Below, in pieces: positions 10,179 through 22,073 of a stretch of 64,000 nucleotides of DNA. Positions within the stretch are counted from its first letter, which is position 1. Every line of letters begins with the position of its first letter. Location of the stretch: the NCBI GenBank assembly GCA_001566295.1, contig KQ964247.1, positions 2,604,001-2,668,000 on the forward strand, written 5' to 3'. The stretch is from Microdochium bolleyi. Lineage: Eukaryota > Ascomycota > Sordariomycetes > Xylariales > Microdochiaceae. Under the pieces are notes generated by a model, which saw only the letters and a program-made list of their open reading frames with translations, did no database searches and was not told where the DNA came from. The position numbers and the translations under genes were made by a program.

Positions 10179-12069
10179 ATGTCATCATCATCCGGGCTCG
10201 AGACGGTGGCGCACAAAGATACGGCGATGCCTTGTATAAGGTGCAAGGCGCAGCCTGCGGCGCACGACTTGCGGTCGGAAACCGTCTGCACGTAAGTGTC
10301 ACAAACTTGAGCTCGTTGACCTACTTTGGACACGCCCGAAACTTTGGACATATCCGGAAGTCCTCACAATGGCCCGCCGCCAGCATATTTCCCCGAACAT
10401 CTTATTCTTTGTCATCACTCACTCCGTTATTCGCCAGGTTGTTTTCTGAAACTGTTTCCTTCCTACCTGCGTAGCTTGTAGCATTCTGCTGATCCGCTCA
10501 CAACACAGGTCATGCTTCATCCAGTACATCCAGAACAAGGCCATCAAGCGCCTCGAGCTGCTCCAGCGCGAGACGCGCGGGCTCCGGCTGCCCTCCAAGC
10601 CGCAGCGCTATCTGCTCGCGCTCAGCGGCGGGCCAAGCTCGGCTTGTCTGCTCGACGTTCTGCACGACAACGTCCTACAGCAGCGCGCGCGGGGTCAGAG
10701 GGTGAAGTTTGAGCTACTGGTCGTTCATGTATCTGATGACGATGTCGAGGATGGTGCTTCAAGGACTGCTGGAAGGGCGGCTGAGCTGCCAGGGCAGGAG
10801 GACGAGAAGGACAAGAATGGAGGTGGGCGAGGGATACCCATGATCGACCGATTTAGGGAGAGGTTCCCGGAGGTCGAGATACTGGATATCCCGCTGTCGA
10901 AGGTGCTCGAGCTCGACACGATAGACTGGAGTGCCTTGCCAGCAACAGATGTCCCGATAACGACATCGATGACACCGACGACGACGACAGCTTCGCCAGA
11001 AACTGGTGCTGCTCCCCAGGCTCAGCAGCAGACTGAGCACGAGACCTGTCACAACCAGAGTCTCCGCCTCGCCTACCTCTTCTCCCAGCTCCCATCCGCC
11101 ACATCCCGTGCAGATGTCAGGCGCCTGCTGACAAGGCACCTGCTCATCACCACGGCTGTTGAGAAGGCCTGCGACGTGCTCCTCCTGGGCTACAACACGA
11201 CGAGCCTGGCGGAGCTGACACTCTCGGAGACGGCGAAGGGCCGCGGCTTTGCACTACCGTGGATGATCAATGATGGTGCGGTCCCGCTGCCGCGGTCGAT
11301 CATAGATGGTAGCAGTAATGGCAGTGATTTGCAGAAGGAGAAGCAAGCGAGTGGCGCCACGGGCATACCAATATACAGCCCTTTGCGGGACATCTACCGC
11401 AAGGAGCTCTTCGTGTACCTCACCAGCACACCTTCGCCCTCGCCCTCATCACAGCCTCCGGCAGATACCGGAGACACCGCAGCTCAACCTCCATTATCGG
11501 CGCTCATCCCGCCGCATCTCCTCCCCGCACATCTACGAGACCCTTCTTCCGCCCCGACACCAGCCGCTGTGGTGTCCCACCGAGATCTCAGCATCGACGA
11601 CGTCATGGCGCGCTATTTTGCCGACGTCGAGGCCAACTACCCCTCTGTCGTGGCCAACGTAGTTCGCACGACGGGCAAGCTGAGCCGGCTCCTCAGCGGC
11701 GCTGATACTGCACATGAGCACGAGCACCATGTTGATACTTCTCTTGGTGGCCATACGACAGTAGAGGCAGGCGGGGAGGACGGCGTGACGCCAGGAGACG
11801 CGGCAGCAGCAGCGCCGAGAGCAAGTCCGCAGCAGAAGCCAGGCAGCTGCGGGATCTGCGGCCTGCAGCTCGACGAGCACGGCAACGAGCGCTGGAGGGG
11901 CGAGATTGGCGAGAGCGACGCTGCCACGGGCTCGGCGGCTGATGGAGCGTTAGCAACGACGACGATAACATCGGGAACAACTTCGGCACAGCAGCAGCAG
12001 CAACACAGGCAGAACGTAAGGGGGAGTGGGAGACTGTGCTATGGCTGCGAGAGGGCGATCCTGGGGTGA
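10179..12069 (+). CDS. NCS2: cytoplasmic tRNA 2-thiolation protein 2 (Ncs2/Ctu2)
   Basis: Two exons, 10179-10291 and 10509-12069, give 557 residues. The 217-nt intron splits a threonine codon within the conserved zinc-binding N-terminus (C19-x2-C22 and C37-x2-C40, then FIQYIQNKAIKRL), which is diagnostic for Ctu2. A degenerate PP-loop follows (LLALSGGPSSACLLDVL), and later the conserved block CDVLLLGYNTTSLAELTLSE with FALPW. C-terminal cysteine pairs (CGICGL and LCYGC) form the second zinc element. The protein acts with Ncs6/Ctu1 in the cytosol to thiolate the wobble uridine of tRNA-Lys, tRNA-Glu and tRNA-Gln, downstream of Uba4 and Urm1. Low-complexity Thr/Ala/Gln inserts make it longer than the yeast protein, as is common in filamentous fungi. 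The ATG at 10179 is the first one that yields the zinc motif. Confidence 0.9.
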
Positions 12070-13222
12070 TTTGCAGACACCCGTTACATCTTGTCACAGA
12101 TAAAACTGTTCGATGTGCCAAATGCACGACGAAAGAACTCACGGCATCAGAACGTATTGGCCCATCTCTCCCGTAATCGATATCACGTTCCCTAAACAAG
12201 AGCATCTTTTCTGAGGACGATGTGAACAGCATTTGAAGAAGTGAGCAAAATGTGCCAATCAAGCACTGAACTGGGGACTGAACAGCCTGTGTGCAAGTGT
12301 TCATCTCAAATCTTGGACGTTCTCCTTCCGAACTACATGTGGTCGATCAGTGGACGTTCCTGCCAGGCTTTCCAGGCTTTCCAAGTTTTCGACTGCCACA
12401 TCATTTGAGGTTGTTTCTCACTTTATCAACCACACTGCCAACATCCAGACGTTCTTCGGAGTCATTCTACCGCGCACTTACCACATTTGACTTTGGTACA
12501 TTTCTTCGAGAAGATATTGTCAACTTCCCATACTTCGATTGAACACGATAGATCACGTTCTTGCTACAGAAGCTCCTCCCGTCGCAATCCACAGCAAGTG
12601 ATCCGTTCTCGTACTACACACAACTAGGCCGCACATCCCAACATCCCCGAGCACTTCCTCTTCCACACGACACCACCTGCCATCTATACTAGCACCCGGA
12701 CAATTCCCACCCCATCCCTCTCCAAACTTCTGAGTTTCTCTCCAGGCACCGTTCCCTGTCATCACTTCCACGGCTTGTTCCACTCTGGCTTCTCTCAAAG
12801 CTGCTGCTCTCTTGTCGTACGTCTGCATCTACTCTCTGCGCACACGATTTTAACCTTTTGCTAATCTCGTTCCTGTCCAGCATTAAATTTCAGGTCCGCT
12901 GGCCCACCGCACCTGCTGACTGCTTTGGTAGATTGCAGACTTCAACTCAACCAAGCTTGCCGGGGTTTGCTCTTTCCGGTCGTCAAGCCTCCTCTACCGA
13001 GTGTCTTGGGCCATTCCTGCGATTCTCCTGTTTTCACCAGGATCTCACAACAATTCCAGACTACCACCAGCAAACCAGCTCTGTTGAACCCAAGCACCCA
13101 CCCATTTGGTGATTTACACAACATACTCCTCTGCCATAACCTACTTACCACAAACAACACTCTCGTATCATACAGCCTTCACGACCACGTTCTTATCTGC
13201 CTTAACCAGACACGTATTTGGG
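12070..13222. other. intergenic, promoter and leader of GTPase copy A
   Basis: No gene recognised. From about 12550 to 13220 the plus strand is CT/CA-rich (tracts such as CACAAC, TACCACC), as in long fungal 5' leaders; several short upstream open frames start here. No repeat longer than a few units. Confidence 0.5.
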
Positions 13223-16200
13223 ATGGAAGAGATCGATGAGATGCTGCCTTTCGCCGCGCAGCAGTCGGGAGATGAGGCTGTCGTGAAGACTGAGCCCGAG
13301 CTGTGGGAAACGACCACTCATGCTCAAGATGGTACTCATGGTCCCAGTCCCCGAGACTTTACGATTGTGAGGGAACTGAGCGAATCCGAGTCAGTGGATA
13401 TACTGGAGGCGGCATTCAAAGCAAGCAAGCCAATCTTGCGCTTGCTCCTGCAGGCTCTCTTCCAAATCAACGACAATGAGTTCGTCGCCGAGAAGTTCCA
13501 AGATATCGAGAAGCTCCTCGAAACCAACGTCACGCCAGGATTCATCCTTGGGGTTGTGGGCGGCACTGGACACGGCAAAAGCTCCCTGCGCTCTGCTCGG
13601 CGTGCCCTCGCTCGCACCCACCAACGGCTCTCGCGCCTGTACCGCCGTCGTCACGGAGATACTGTGGAACCCCTCTGAGGTGCCTGGCGAGTTGTTCATA
13701 ATGTTCGTCGAGTATATCGATTTGGAAGAATGGCTGGCAGAACTTCGGCTCCTCCTCTCTGACGCCTCCAGCGATGACGGTAGTGCTGCTGGAAGCTCAG
13801 AAGAGGCTGAAGTGGCTTCCGCAAAGGTTCGCGCCGTATACCCACACATCACGCGAGATACACTACCGAACTGCAACTTGGAGATCCTTGCTGCGGATCG
13901 CGATGTTTGCGGGCTTCTGGGAACGACTCGGGTCATCAAGGCTTCGAATATCGAGGACTTCCGCAAGAAAATCAGCCCGTTCGTTGATAGTAAGGAAAAG
14001 ACCTTTGCCGAGAATGATCCCAGCGAGCCTGATCAAGGCAATGCGCGCGCACCAAGCACGGGAACATTCGCGAACGGACAAACGCCCCCTCGTCGCAGAA
14101 AGAGAATGGCCTTGTGGCCCCTCATCAGAAAAGTCCGCATCCAGACCAAAGCCGAGATCCTTTCGACCGGCCTTGTCTTTGTTGACCTGGTAAGTCTGAT
14201 AAGATGCATAAAAGCCACGCCATGCTTATTGAGATGCTGACTATTACAACTTAGCCTGGAGTTGCAGACTCCGATGCCACCCGCAATTCCGTAGCAGCAC
14301 AATACCTACAGAAGTGCGACGCCATCTGGGTCGTAACAGGCATCCAACGAGCCGTCAATGACAAGACCGCCCAGGATCTGTTGGGCCAACGGTTCAAGCA
14401 ACAGGTGATGATAGATGGGAACTTTGGTAACATTACCCTTGTATGCTCCAAGACAGACCAGATCTCCTACAGCGAGGCCATCGAGCAATTCGAGCTCTCA
14501 GAGCAGCATGCTGAGTCTGAGAAAGCGAGGCACGCTCTTAAGCAGCGGGAGACACAGAATGAGATGCGCCACAACAACCTTCGCGAACGCGCAAAAGCCT
14601 TGCTGGATTTGGACAAGGAGATGAACACGCGCCAGAAGGTCTGGCATAAATTACAGGAGCAAGACCGCGGCGAGCTGGAGACTTTGATGCCTATGGAGAA
14701 GCTGAGAAAGAGAAAAGCCTGGGGAGACAGCCGCCCTGCACAGAAGAGGCGCGCGGGTCGCGCTCGGCCAAGCGGTGGTTCTCAGCGCACTACCGAAGAG
14801 CTCGCGGTCGCTAAAGCTTGCGCTACTGCTGACGACATGTGGCAGAGACTGAAGAATGGTCCCGCCATGCCGGAGGCAGGACATCCTTTGACTACTGATC
14901 ATATCGAGTCCATGATTCAGCACCTCGACTCGATCCTGAGCGCTACCCGCAAGGAGAAGATGCAAGTTGATGATGAAGCAAACACTTTGCAATCTGATTG
15001 GGAAGAGCTCGACGATGACGTGGAAGCGAAACGCTTGGAATTGCAGCTCGCCTGTATCAAGGCCAGAAATGACTATGCACGAGACGAGGCACCCAAACAG
15101 TTCGCCATTGGCTTGCGGGAGTAAGTCATACCTCTATGAATGAGACCTCGTTGAGTGAGAGTATGTTTTAACATTCTTCAGGCCGAACAACGAGGCCCCC
15201 GAGAGTTCTATGAGCTTGTCTGCTCCAGCCCTCCAGGCCTATGATCCAATCGCATCTGCGCTCCCTGTCTTTTGTGTCAGCAGCAACGCCTACATGGGGT
15301 TCAAAGGATTGACCAAAGACAATGTAGAATATCCGAGCTACGAGACTGCCGAGGACACACAAATCCCGCAATTGGCTCAGCACGCCATGCGTCTCACGGA
15401 GCTCGGACGAGCGCGGCGTGCCAGACAGTTCTTGACCAACTTTCTGGAGCTATTGACTTCTCTTCAGTTTTGGTCCAAGGACAACGCATGGAAAGAGAAG
15501 CTTACAGGCTTCGAGAGGCAGCGTCGCCTAAAAGTGCTGCAAGCCGCCTTGGCCACTCTTGGCGCGGTATGTATTCCTATCCATCAGGTGACATATGCTG
15601 CCCGTGCTGACCAGGAGCAGGACTTTCAACAACTCGTGAGGACTTTCAAGGTCCGGTGTGAAGATGTATTCGACAAGCAGATTTCGGAAGAGATGGAGAT
15701 AGCTGTTCGACACGCCTCCCGACAAGCACCGATCATTGCTGAGAAGTGGCCAAAGGGCCCTCTGAATGCATCTGGGCTGGTATACACAACCTATATGGCC
15801 ATATGCCGTCGCTCGTGAGTGTGAACCGACTGATAAAATCGTGCTGGAGCTTGAGCTAAGCAGAAGCAGGGGAATATACAGTAAAACAGGCAAGTCCTAT
15901 GACTTCAACGAAGGTATGACGAAGACTGTTCTTTCTGTCCAGTTTCTCAGTTACCGTACGGAGACGGAAGACTAATCAGCATTACATACAGACCTTGCTG
16001 CTCCATTGAAGCAATGCCTCTTGCGGGAGTGGAAGAATATCTTCACGGTCACGATCCCCGATGCCCTCCAGACCTTGAGCACGAGCGCGGAAGCAAAACA
16101 GCAGCAGTTCCATGAGCTCATCAAGGCCGCTCACCAACCCAAAAATGCGGCGGTTGACCTGGTCATGCTCGAGATGCAGCTGGGCACACGCGGGCGTGGC

Positions 16201-16802
16201 TTCCGGCTCATGGCCCTCGAGTTTGGCGACAGCGTGACGGAGCGCCAGCGCGAGGCCAATCGGCAGTTCAGCCCCGCCATACAGGAGCGCATGATGTCGA
16301 CTTACCGCTCAATTGCGGCCGTCCGTGGTATGTAGATCTATGGGGTACCAAAGCGAAACTTGACTTGAGACTGACTTCCATACTATTATCAGGTTCTGGC
16401 TCTTTCGCGATAATGAAGGAGACCATGGAGAGCGACGTGAGAAAGGGCGCCGGTGCCATGTTCACAGCGGCGACCACCTCGGTTAAAGCAGATCTTCGCG
16501 ATCTTGTCTGCAAACTCGAGGACAAAATAAGCAAGTATATGATGGAGATGCTCAAGGCAATAGAGCATGACTACACCAACAGTCTCGGTGGGAACGCTCA
16601 GCACGTCAGCGTGGAAGACATTCAGGCCATCGAGGCCGCGAGAGAGCAGACCGCCAAGGTCCTGAGCCAAGTTCAGCGGCAGTTTGCCATCGTCACTGGC
16701 AGGCCGGACACAACCGTTAAGCCCGAGGTTCTCATAGTAAAGGATGAAGATGAGAATGAGACGGACGCTGGAGCTGAGGCTGGAGCTACGACCGAGAACT
16801 AA
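13223..16802 (+). pseudogene. SLIP-GC-like dynamin-superfamily GTPase, copy A, frameshifted after the P-loop
   Basis: Exons: 13223-14189 (with a frame break at 13588/13589), 14255-15120, 15182-15566, 15621-15814, 15882-15913, 15992-16327 and 16393-16802. The translation shows G1 (GGTGHGKSSL), G2 (RACTAVVTEI), a conserved MALWPLI segment, G3 (VDLPGVAD) and G4 (VCSKTD). A long helical region follows, with a basic nuclear-localisation-like patch (RKRK...KKR area near 14705-14770). The match is to fungal proteins usually annotated as nuclear GTPase SLIP-GC, of the Dynamin_N type; their function in fungi is unknown. After the P-loop leucine at 13586-13588, one base (C) is followed by frame +1 ALLG. 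Compared with copy B's LINSLLG, exactly five bases are missing. As written, translation stops at 13678 after 151 residues, about 1,060 codons being the repaired length. All other exons are open and every intron is canonical. The gene is therefore either recently inactivated or contains a sequence error. Confidence 0.75.
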
Positions 16803-17453
16803 ATCGCACGGCGTGAAGCGCTGGGGGGGCTTACAAGATACGCCGCGAGCGAACAAGGTCTGACGAATTTGGGAAGCAGATTGTTTTTGCGAGTTTGCTA
16901 CAGCGCTGAATTCTGCTATCCAGCGGATAGCCGATCACAGGATATCTCGATGAGCATGTACCCTGGAAATGGCCCGCGAGATTCTGAAGAAGATACGTCA
17001 CCCATTGAGCGGGATGGCTTTACCCGATGATAATATAACTAGCTGAATATGACGCTGCGTCCGCTTTCGCATGGACAAAGTACTGTCCCAAAATCTGATG
17101 ACACACTGTTACAGTCAAAACTAGAGTACCCGGGGTCACTCTTCCTTGCCCAAGAGTGGCAGCAGTCGCCATCACCTTCACAAGCAAACAATCCCGGTGA
17201 CCAAACCACCCGCCCGGGTTCCGCGCCGCCACGACCCGAGCCGTGCTCAGCGCAGTCCCGGGTCCGTGGGCCCGGGAGTCTCTCCCCGAAAAGGGATTTG
17301 TCAAAAGAGGCTGTCCTGCTTAGATTTGCCTCCGCTCTTTCCGAAGCAAACAACATTCTTCTTTTGTCAAAAGTCCGATAGGGATGGAAGCTAGATACCT
17401 AGCGCAACCCTCTGCAGCCCCCGGAGAACAAGACGATTTGGAAAAGCAGCAGT

Positions 17454-17454
<1 letters not shown>

Positions 17455-17517
<63 letters not shown>
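17455..17517. repeat. (AC)31 dinucleotide microsatellite
   Basis: Sixty-three bases of uninterrupted AC repeat in noncoding DNA about 650 nt downstream of GTPase copy A. Tracts this long are normally highly length-variable. Confidence 0.95.
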
Positions 17518-17520
<3 letters not shown>

Positions 17521-20500
17521 GACATGACATTGAATGCTTCTTTGCGAGACTTAAGGGGGAGCAGGGTAGCTACTCACTTCCCCCCACGTTGGGCTTGGCG
17601 TAGGATAATTATCTTGTACGCTCGGAATCCTGCACTCGACAACCGGGACAATACGTGTTGTGACGGAAACTAGTCTTCATTTCGTCAGCAGACAAAGAAC
17701 AAACATAAACCTCTTGGCCAAAAGTGTCGCCGTGACACCTCACTCGATGACCTCTTACAGAGGACAGAGGGGGAGAAACAGCGCCACGGGTCCTAATACC
17801 ACCGGGGGTATTTATCTTCGAATGCCTGCGATATATCGCGGCCCCCCCAGAAGGGGGGATGGGATCCCCTGCCCGCGGACTCCCCTTCCGGGTGCCTGGT
17901 TGTGCACAGACGTTCTCCGGATCGAGGGCTGTTACAACCGATATCAACTCTCCGAAAGATAGCCAAAATACTGGCGGCCAAGGCGGCTTCAGGAATACCA
18001 CCTCCAGAGGACCCCTGGCCGTGCTCTCTGCTGTTACACAAAGGGGGCGAGTCGTCAAGGGGCTTGGTTCATATACGACAACTCCCTTTTCTCAGCCGCC
18101 TTTCGCATGCATTCAGTCGACCATCATCGCCATCAACGGAGTCGAAACCACCTGCACGACTGGAAAAACCATTATGCTCAAGTGCGTGCGCGCAGACCAT
18201 GTCCTTGTCCCTACGCGAGTTTCCATCCCGGGCGGCTCCAGGGCAGTGCACTAAAGATGATTATTATTACCTTGCTGTGAGACGCTGCTTCGGGCAGGAG
18301 GCGGCGGGCCAGGGTTACCCTAGCGGTACTGCGTAGCTCAGGGGTTTACAGATGACTGCTCACTCTCAACTTGTTACCCTGGACACTGCGAAGTCGTGAT
18401 GAACAATCCCTGGAACGAGGAAATCCGGCCGGACCGGAATCCCAAATGGTTTGTAGCTGATCTCGAGGCAATTTCGGATGTCGCCACTGTCGGGGAATAT
18501 CATCTACCGGTCAGGGTGATGGCCGCGTTCTTGGGGGTGCCGGCGGATCGCCCGGTCGCGTACATCTACAAAGCCGTGTAGGCGCCGTGGTCGCAGCCAG
18601 GGGACAGCCGCCTGGTGTGTGCAATCTCGCCAAGCATGCCAGTTAGGTGCAATCAATGTACACTGCAAAATCCTGCAGATGACACGAAACGCACCTCGGG
18701 CGCAGATGCGACAATTGCTGCAGATTCGGACAGCAGAGGCCGTCGTTGCGACACTCATTTGATCACCTGGAGCCGTCTTGTCCTGGATGCGTGTATCGCA
18801 AAGCACAAACTAGTCCGTCGATGTTTGCCCAGAAACTTGCTGGACAACTTCTGCATGGCAGGCCGGCAAGCCGCGTGGGCATAGTAATATGCAAGGGATA
18901 CACGTGTGGCGGCCGAGTAAGCCAAGGCGAGCCTCTGGACTGGATTGGGGAAGCTTATCGTCTTACGGGTTCCGGGTAAGGCAGGCACGAACACTCCATT
19001 CCCTCATGAGTGAGTGCTGCGTCTCTCGGTGGGCAGGCTTCCTGACGCGGATGAGACAGTGCCAGCTGCGAAAAGTCTCACAAGTCCAATCGCGGGCATG
19101 CTCTGGACGACTGCGTCCAGCTTTGCTTGCTTGCTAAGGCTGAACTAGGCGCTGAGCATGTCATGTGTATCGTCTGAGCCGTCGTCAAACATGAGGTCGC
19201 TGTGTGTGCACATTGCATAGCTGAGCATGGGGTTCGTTTTGCCCCTCTTGCGTCATTGCTATGGTCTGCTGCCAATCCTAACGAGCAGGTGGGTGTTCAC
19301 GTTTTACGCCTTGTCGGGCGACGGAAGGATCGCCGGGGCCTGCGGTCGCCTTCTCGAGTGACGCAGGTGAGTAATTGTTGTTCTTCTAGAACTTCTTTCG
19401 TTGCCGATCAGTTCTGACAGCTGCGGCAATCCTCCGATTTGGCGAATTGAGAAAAATGGAGTGACTCTGGCCAGCGATTGTCACCTCAGGCCATGGAGCT
19501 ATCCAGCCTGGGACGGATTCGGCTGGTGTTGATGTCATACTGCCGCGAGGGCTACGACCCCAGTTTCGCTAACTTTAGAAGCCGCAGAAGACAACCTCCG
19601 GCGCCACCAATCAGCAACGGCTAAACGACGGAAGCTGCACAGTCTAATGCGGACCGCCATCTGAGGTCATGGCTGCCCAAGTGTGTTGCTTTTTGTACTG
19701 TCTGCGGAAGGGGGGCCTGACGGCAGCCAAGTGTGTGATGGACCTCGGGTCGAAACCTGCACAGCATCAAGCACTCGAGCACCTCTCTGGTTGCTGCCAT
19801 GACGGTGACAGCTGCAGGTCCGGCAGAGATGATGACTTCAGTGTTGGTAGCAGGTGATGGAGCTGGGCACAAGGGCGGCTTCCACGAGACAATTCCCACC
19901 TGGGACTTTGATAGTGCTGGGAGAACTGGGGAGGGCGAGCGAGGAGCGCTGCTTGATTGGCTTCGCGAGTCGAAGCTTGTGTGCAGGCGTTATCGAGCCG
20001 TGGTGCTTTCTTTTCACGCTTGGCTCACGCGGGACCAGGGTAACCCGGCCACAGTGACACGGGCGGGTGGCCTGTGCGCGGGCTTGCCTGGAGGCAAGCG
20101 GGCTCTGGCCACGCTTCCGGCGCTCTCGCCTGTGGGTTGCGCGTCTTCGGGCATTCGACGAGTTTTCTCGAACGCGGCCAGAAGCCACCCTGGGCTCGCA
20201 TGGTTCCACCCAAAGCCTTGGAGTGCAAGGTTGTGTAACCCTCTAGCGCCGCGTCTTCCCCGCCCCAGTCCTGGCCCCTTCCATCATCTCGCAGCTCGAC
20301 AGGGCAGGCCGCCATGGCCATGCCGGCACGACTGAGGAAGCAACGGCTGATACCTGAGCGGAAGCCCTGTCCGGGCTGCGTGTCCGCCCTACCGCGTACG
20401 GGCGTTGGTCACAGGTCAGTCGGGGCGCTGAGGCGGGCTCGACGGGCAGAGGCGTGTCCGAGAAATAAGTCCGGACGGACGCTTCCAGGGTGTGAGAGTG

Positions 20501-20617
20501 CCATGGATGACAGATTTACAACGTCCGACTCTGTGACGGAAAGCCAGCGAATCTGCACGTGTGGCCATGACGATAACAGCCGTTGATGGTCTCGGCTGTC
20601 TGTGGAGGGAGCTCGGA

Positions 20618-20686
20618 GGGGGGGGGGGCCTCTGGAGGGATGTGAAACCTTGTCGAGCAAGTGCCGGATGAAGGGGGGGGGGGGGG
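20618..20686. repeat. paired poly-G runs (G11 and G14)
   Basis: Eleven G residues at 20618-20628 and fourteen at 20673-20686, separated by 44 nt of mixed sequence. The lengths may be uncertain, because homopolymers are hard to sequence. Confidence 0.85.
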
Positions 20687-22073
20687 CGGAAGGCAGGTGA
20701 CAGTCCGACGAGTCCTGCCCGGCGTGATCGACATGAACGCAGGCTGGCGAGCATGAAGGGCCTCGGGACTGATGCATGGCGAATGATGAATGATGGCTGC
20801 AAGGGTGTGCCAAGGGACACCCGTGGCCTCTGTCGGCGCAAGACGTCGAAAGCGGCAATGATGGGGTGGCATGGAGGGCCGCGAGGTGCAGTGGTGATGG
20901 ATGTCAGTAATCCCCTAGGCAGAGTCTAGGGTCCGCAGCACTCCGTACGGAGGCCCCAAGGCACGGAGGAGTGCCCCGGCGCACCTGGGCAGGGCGCGCA
21001 GCTCGAGATAGAGCCCGCGGCAGGGGCCGCTGATTGGGCAATGCGCGATGGGGCTGGGCCGGGGGCGCTCCTGCCCTTGTGCTTGCGTGCTTTGCGTGCC
21101 TGCCCAGGTGCCCGACCCGTCTGAGCTGAGGGCGGCGGGCTGCGAGGGAGCCTCCCCCGTCGCCAGCCAGGCCGAGTCGAGGCACAGAAGCAATTCCAGC
21201 CATTCCCTCCGTCCTTCTGCTGCATTGCATGCGATTATCCTCCCCCACCCCTTCCGCTCCCGTCACGATCTCCTTCCCGGGCACGCACGCACGTCTGTCG
21301 CAGCCGCCGCCACCCATCAACATTGTGCCGGCCCTCCACCTCCAGTCCCAGACCACGCCGGGCCCTCTCGCCAATCTCTGCGCCTGCTCCAACCTGCCAG
21401 CACCCGCCCGCGCGCCCACTGCAACCCTCTGCGCACATCGTCCCCGCTGCCGGGCGTCTGGCCTCGTTCGACTGCGCTTTCCTCGCCCTCGTCCGCAGCC
21501 TGCCCTGTGTTCGCCGTCCTGCGAGCGCCTCCGAGGCAATCGTCCTCGATGACATCCTCGTCCCAGCCACTCCTCGAGTAGACTCGGCTTCCCTCGACAC
21601 CAGCGCCGCTCCGCACCGTAGTGCCTGCCGCGACACCACGCCCGATCGCCTGTCCGGGCCTCCCGTCCTGTGAGCAGTCTCGCCGTCTGCCTGCATCCTC
21701 ATCGCCAATGCCCTCGCCGCTCCGCCCTGTCCCTTAGCAGCCTCGCCTCGTGGCACGACACGGCCAATGCGCAGCTAGAGCTCGTCCGACCCGGCTCGCA
21801 ACACATTCATGAAGCTCTACGCATCCGTCCCAGTAGACATTTCCTATCGCGTCGATTCATTCCACAACTCGTGCTCCAAGCACATCCCTTATCTATAGCG
21901 CCATCTCGGACTGCCCTTGCGCGACTTTCTCTAGGGGCCTGGACAACTCTCAACCGGCCCAATCCCGGCGACAAGCACGCCGTCCTCGCAGTCCGTGCCC
22001 GGTTCGCGACTTTCGACGTCGTTGAGAGGCGGAAGTGCTCCAGTCGCCAGACTGGAGGCCACCAACCGCCACT

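Larger units (their letters stand above)
16803..22073. other. 5.3 kb gene-poor, microsatellite-rich interval
   Basis: No gene can be supported. It contains an (AC)31 tract, two poly-G runs and a CCCCCC/GGGGGG inverted pair near 17844-17858. About 1 kb of C-rich/CT-rich sequence (roughly 21200-22000) is probably the promoter and leader of the phosphodiesterase gene. A 61-codon frame at 18396-18581 and a 178-codon frame at 19799-20335 have no recognisable domain. No terminal repeats, reverse transcriptase or transposase motifs were seen. Confidence 0.5.

Noticed and set aside
13545..13620. An intron that could repair the frameshift in GTPase copy A
   Set aside because: The only nearby GT...AG pairs are about 33 nt or shorter and would remove the P-loop itself, which copy B retains uninterrupted.
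15567..15620. 54-nt in-frame stretch in GTPase copy A as coding sequence
   Set aside because: It has GTATGT, a GCTGAC branch and GCAG, and copy B has an equally long 54-nt intron at the same place; its translations are unrelated between copies.
18396..18581. 61-codon frame with protein-like composition (PWNEEIRPDRNPKWFVADLE)
   Set aside because: No homologue recognised, no flanking exon with a clear splice match; kept only as a note.
20904..21539. 211-codon minus-strand frame upstream of the phosphodiesterase gene
   Set aside because: Arg/Ala/Gly-rich composition from a C-rich leader; no domain and no splice partner.
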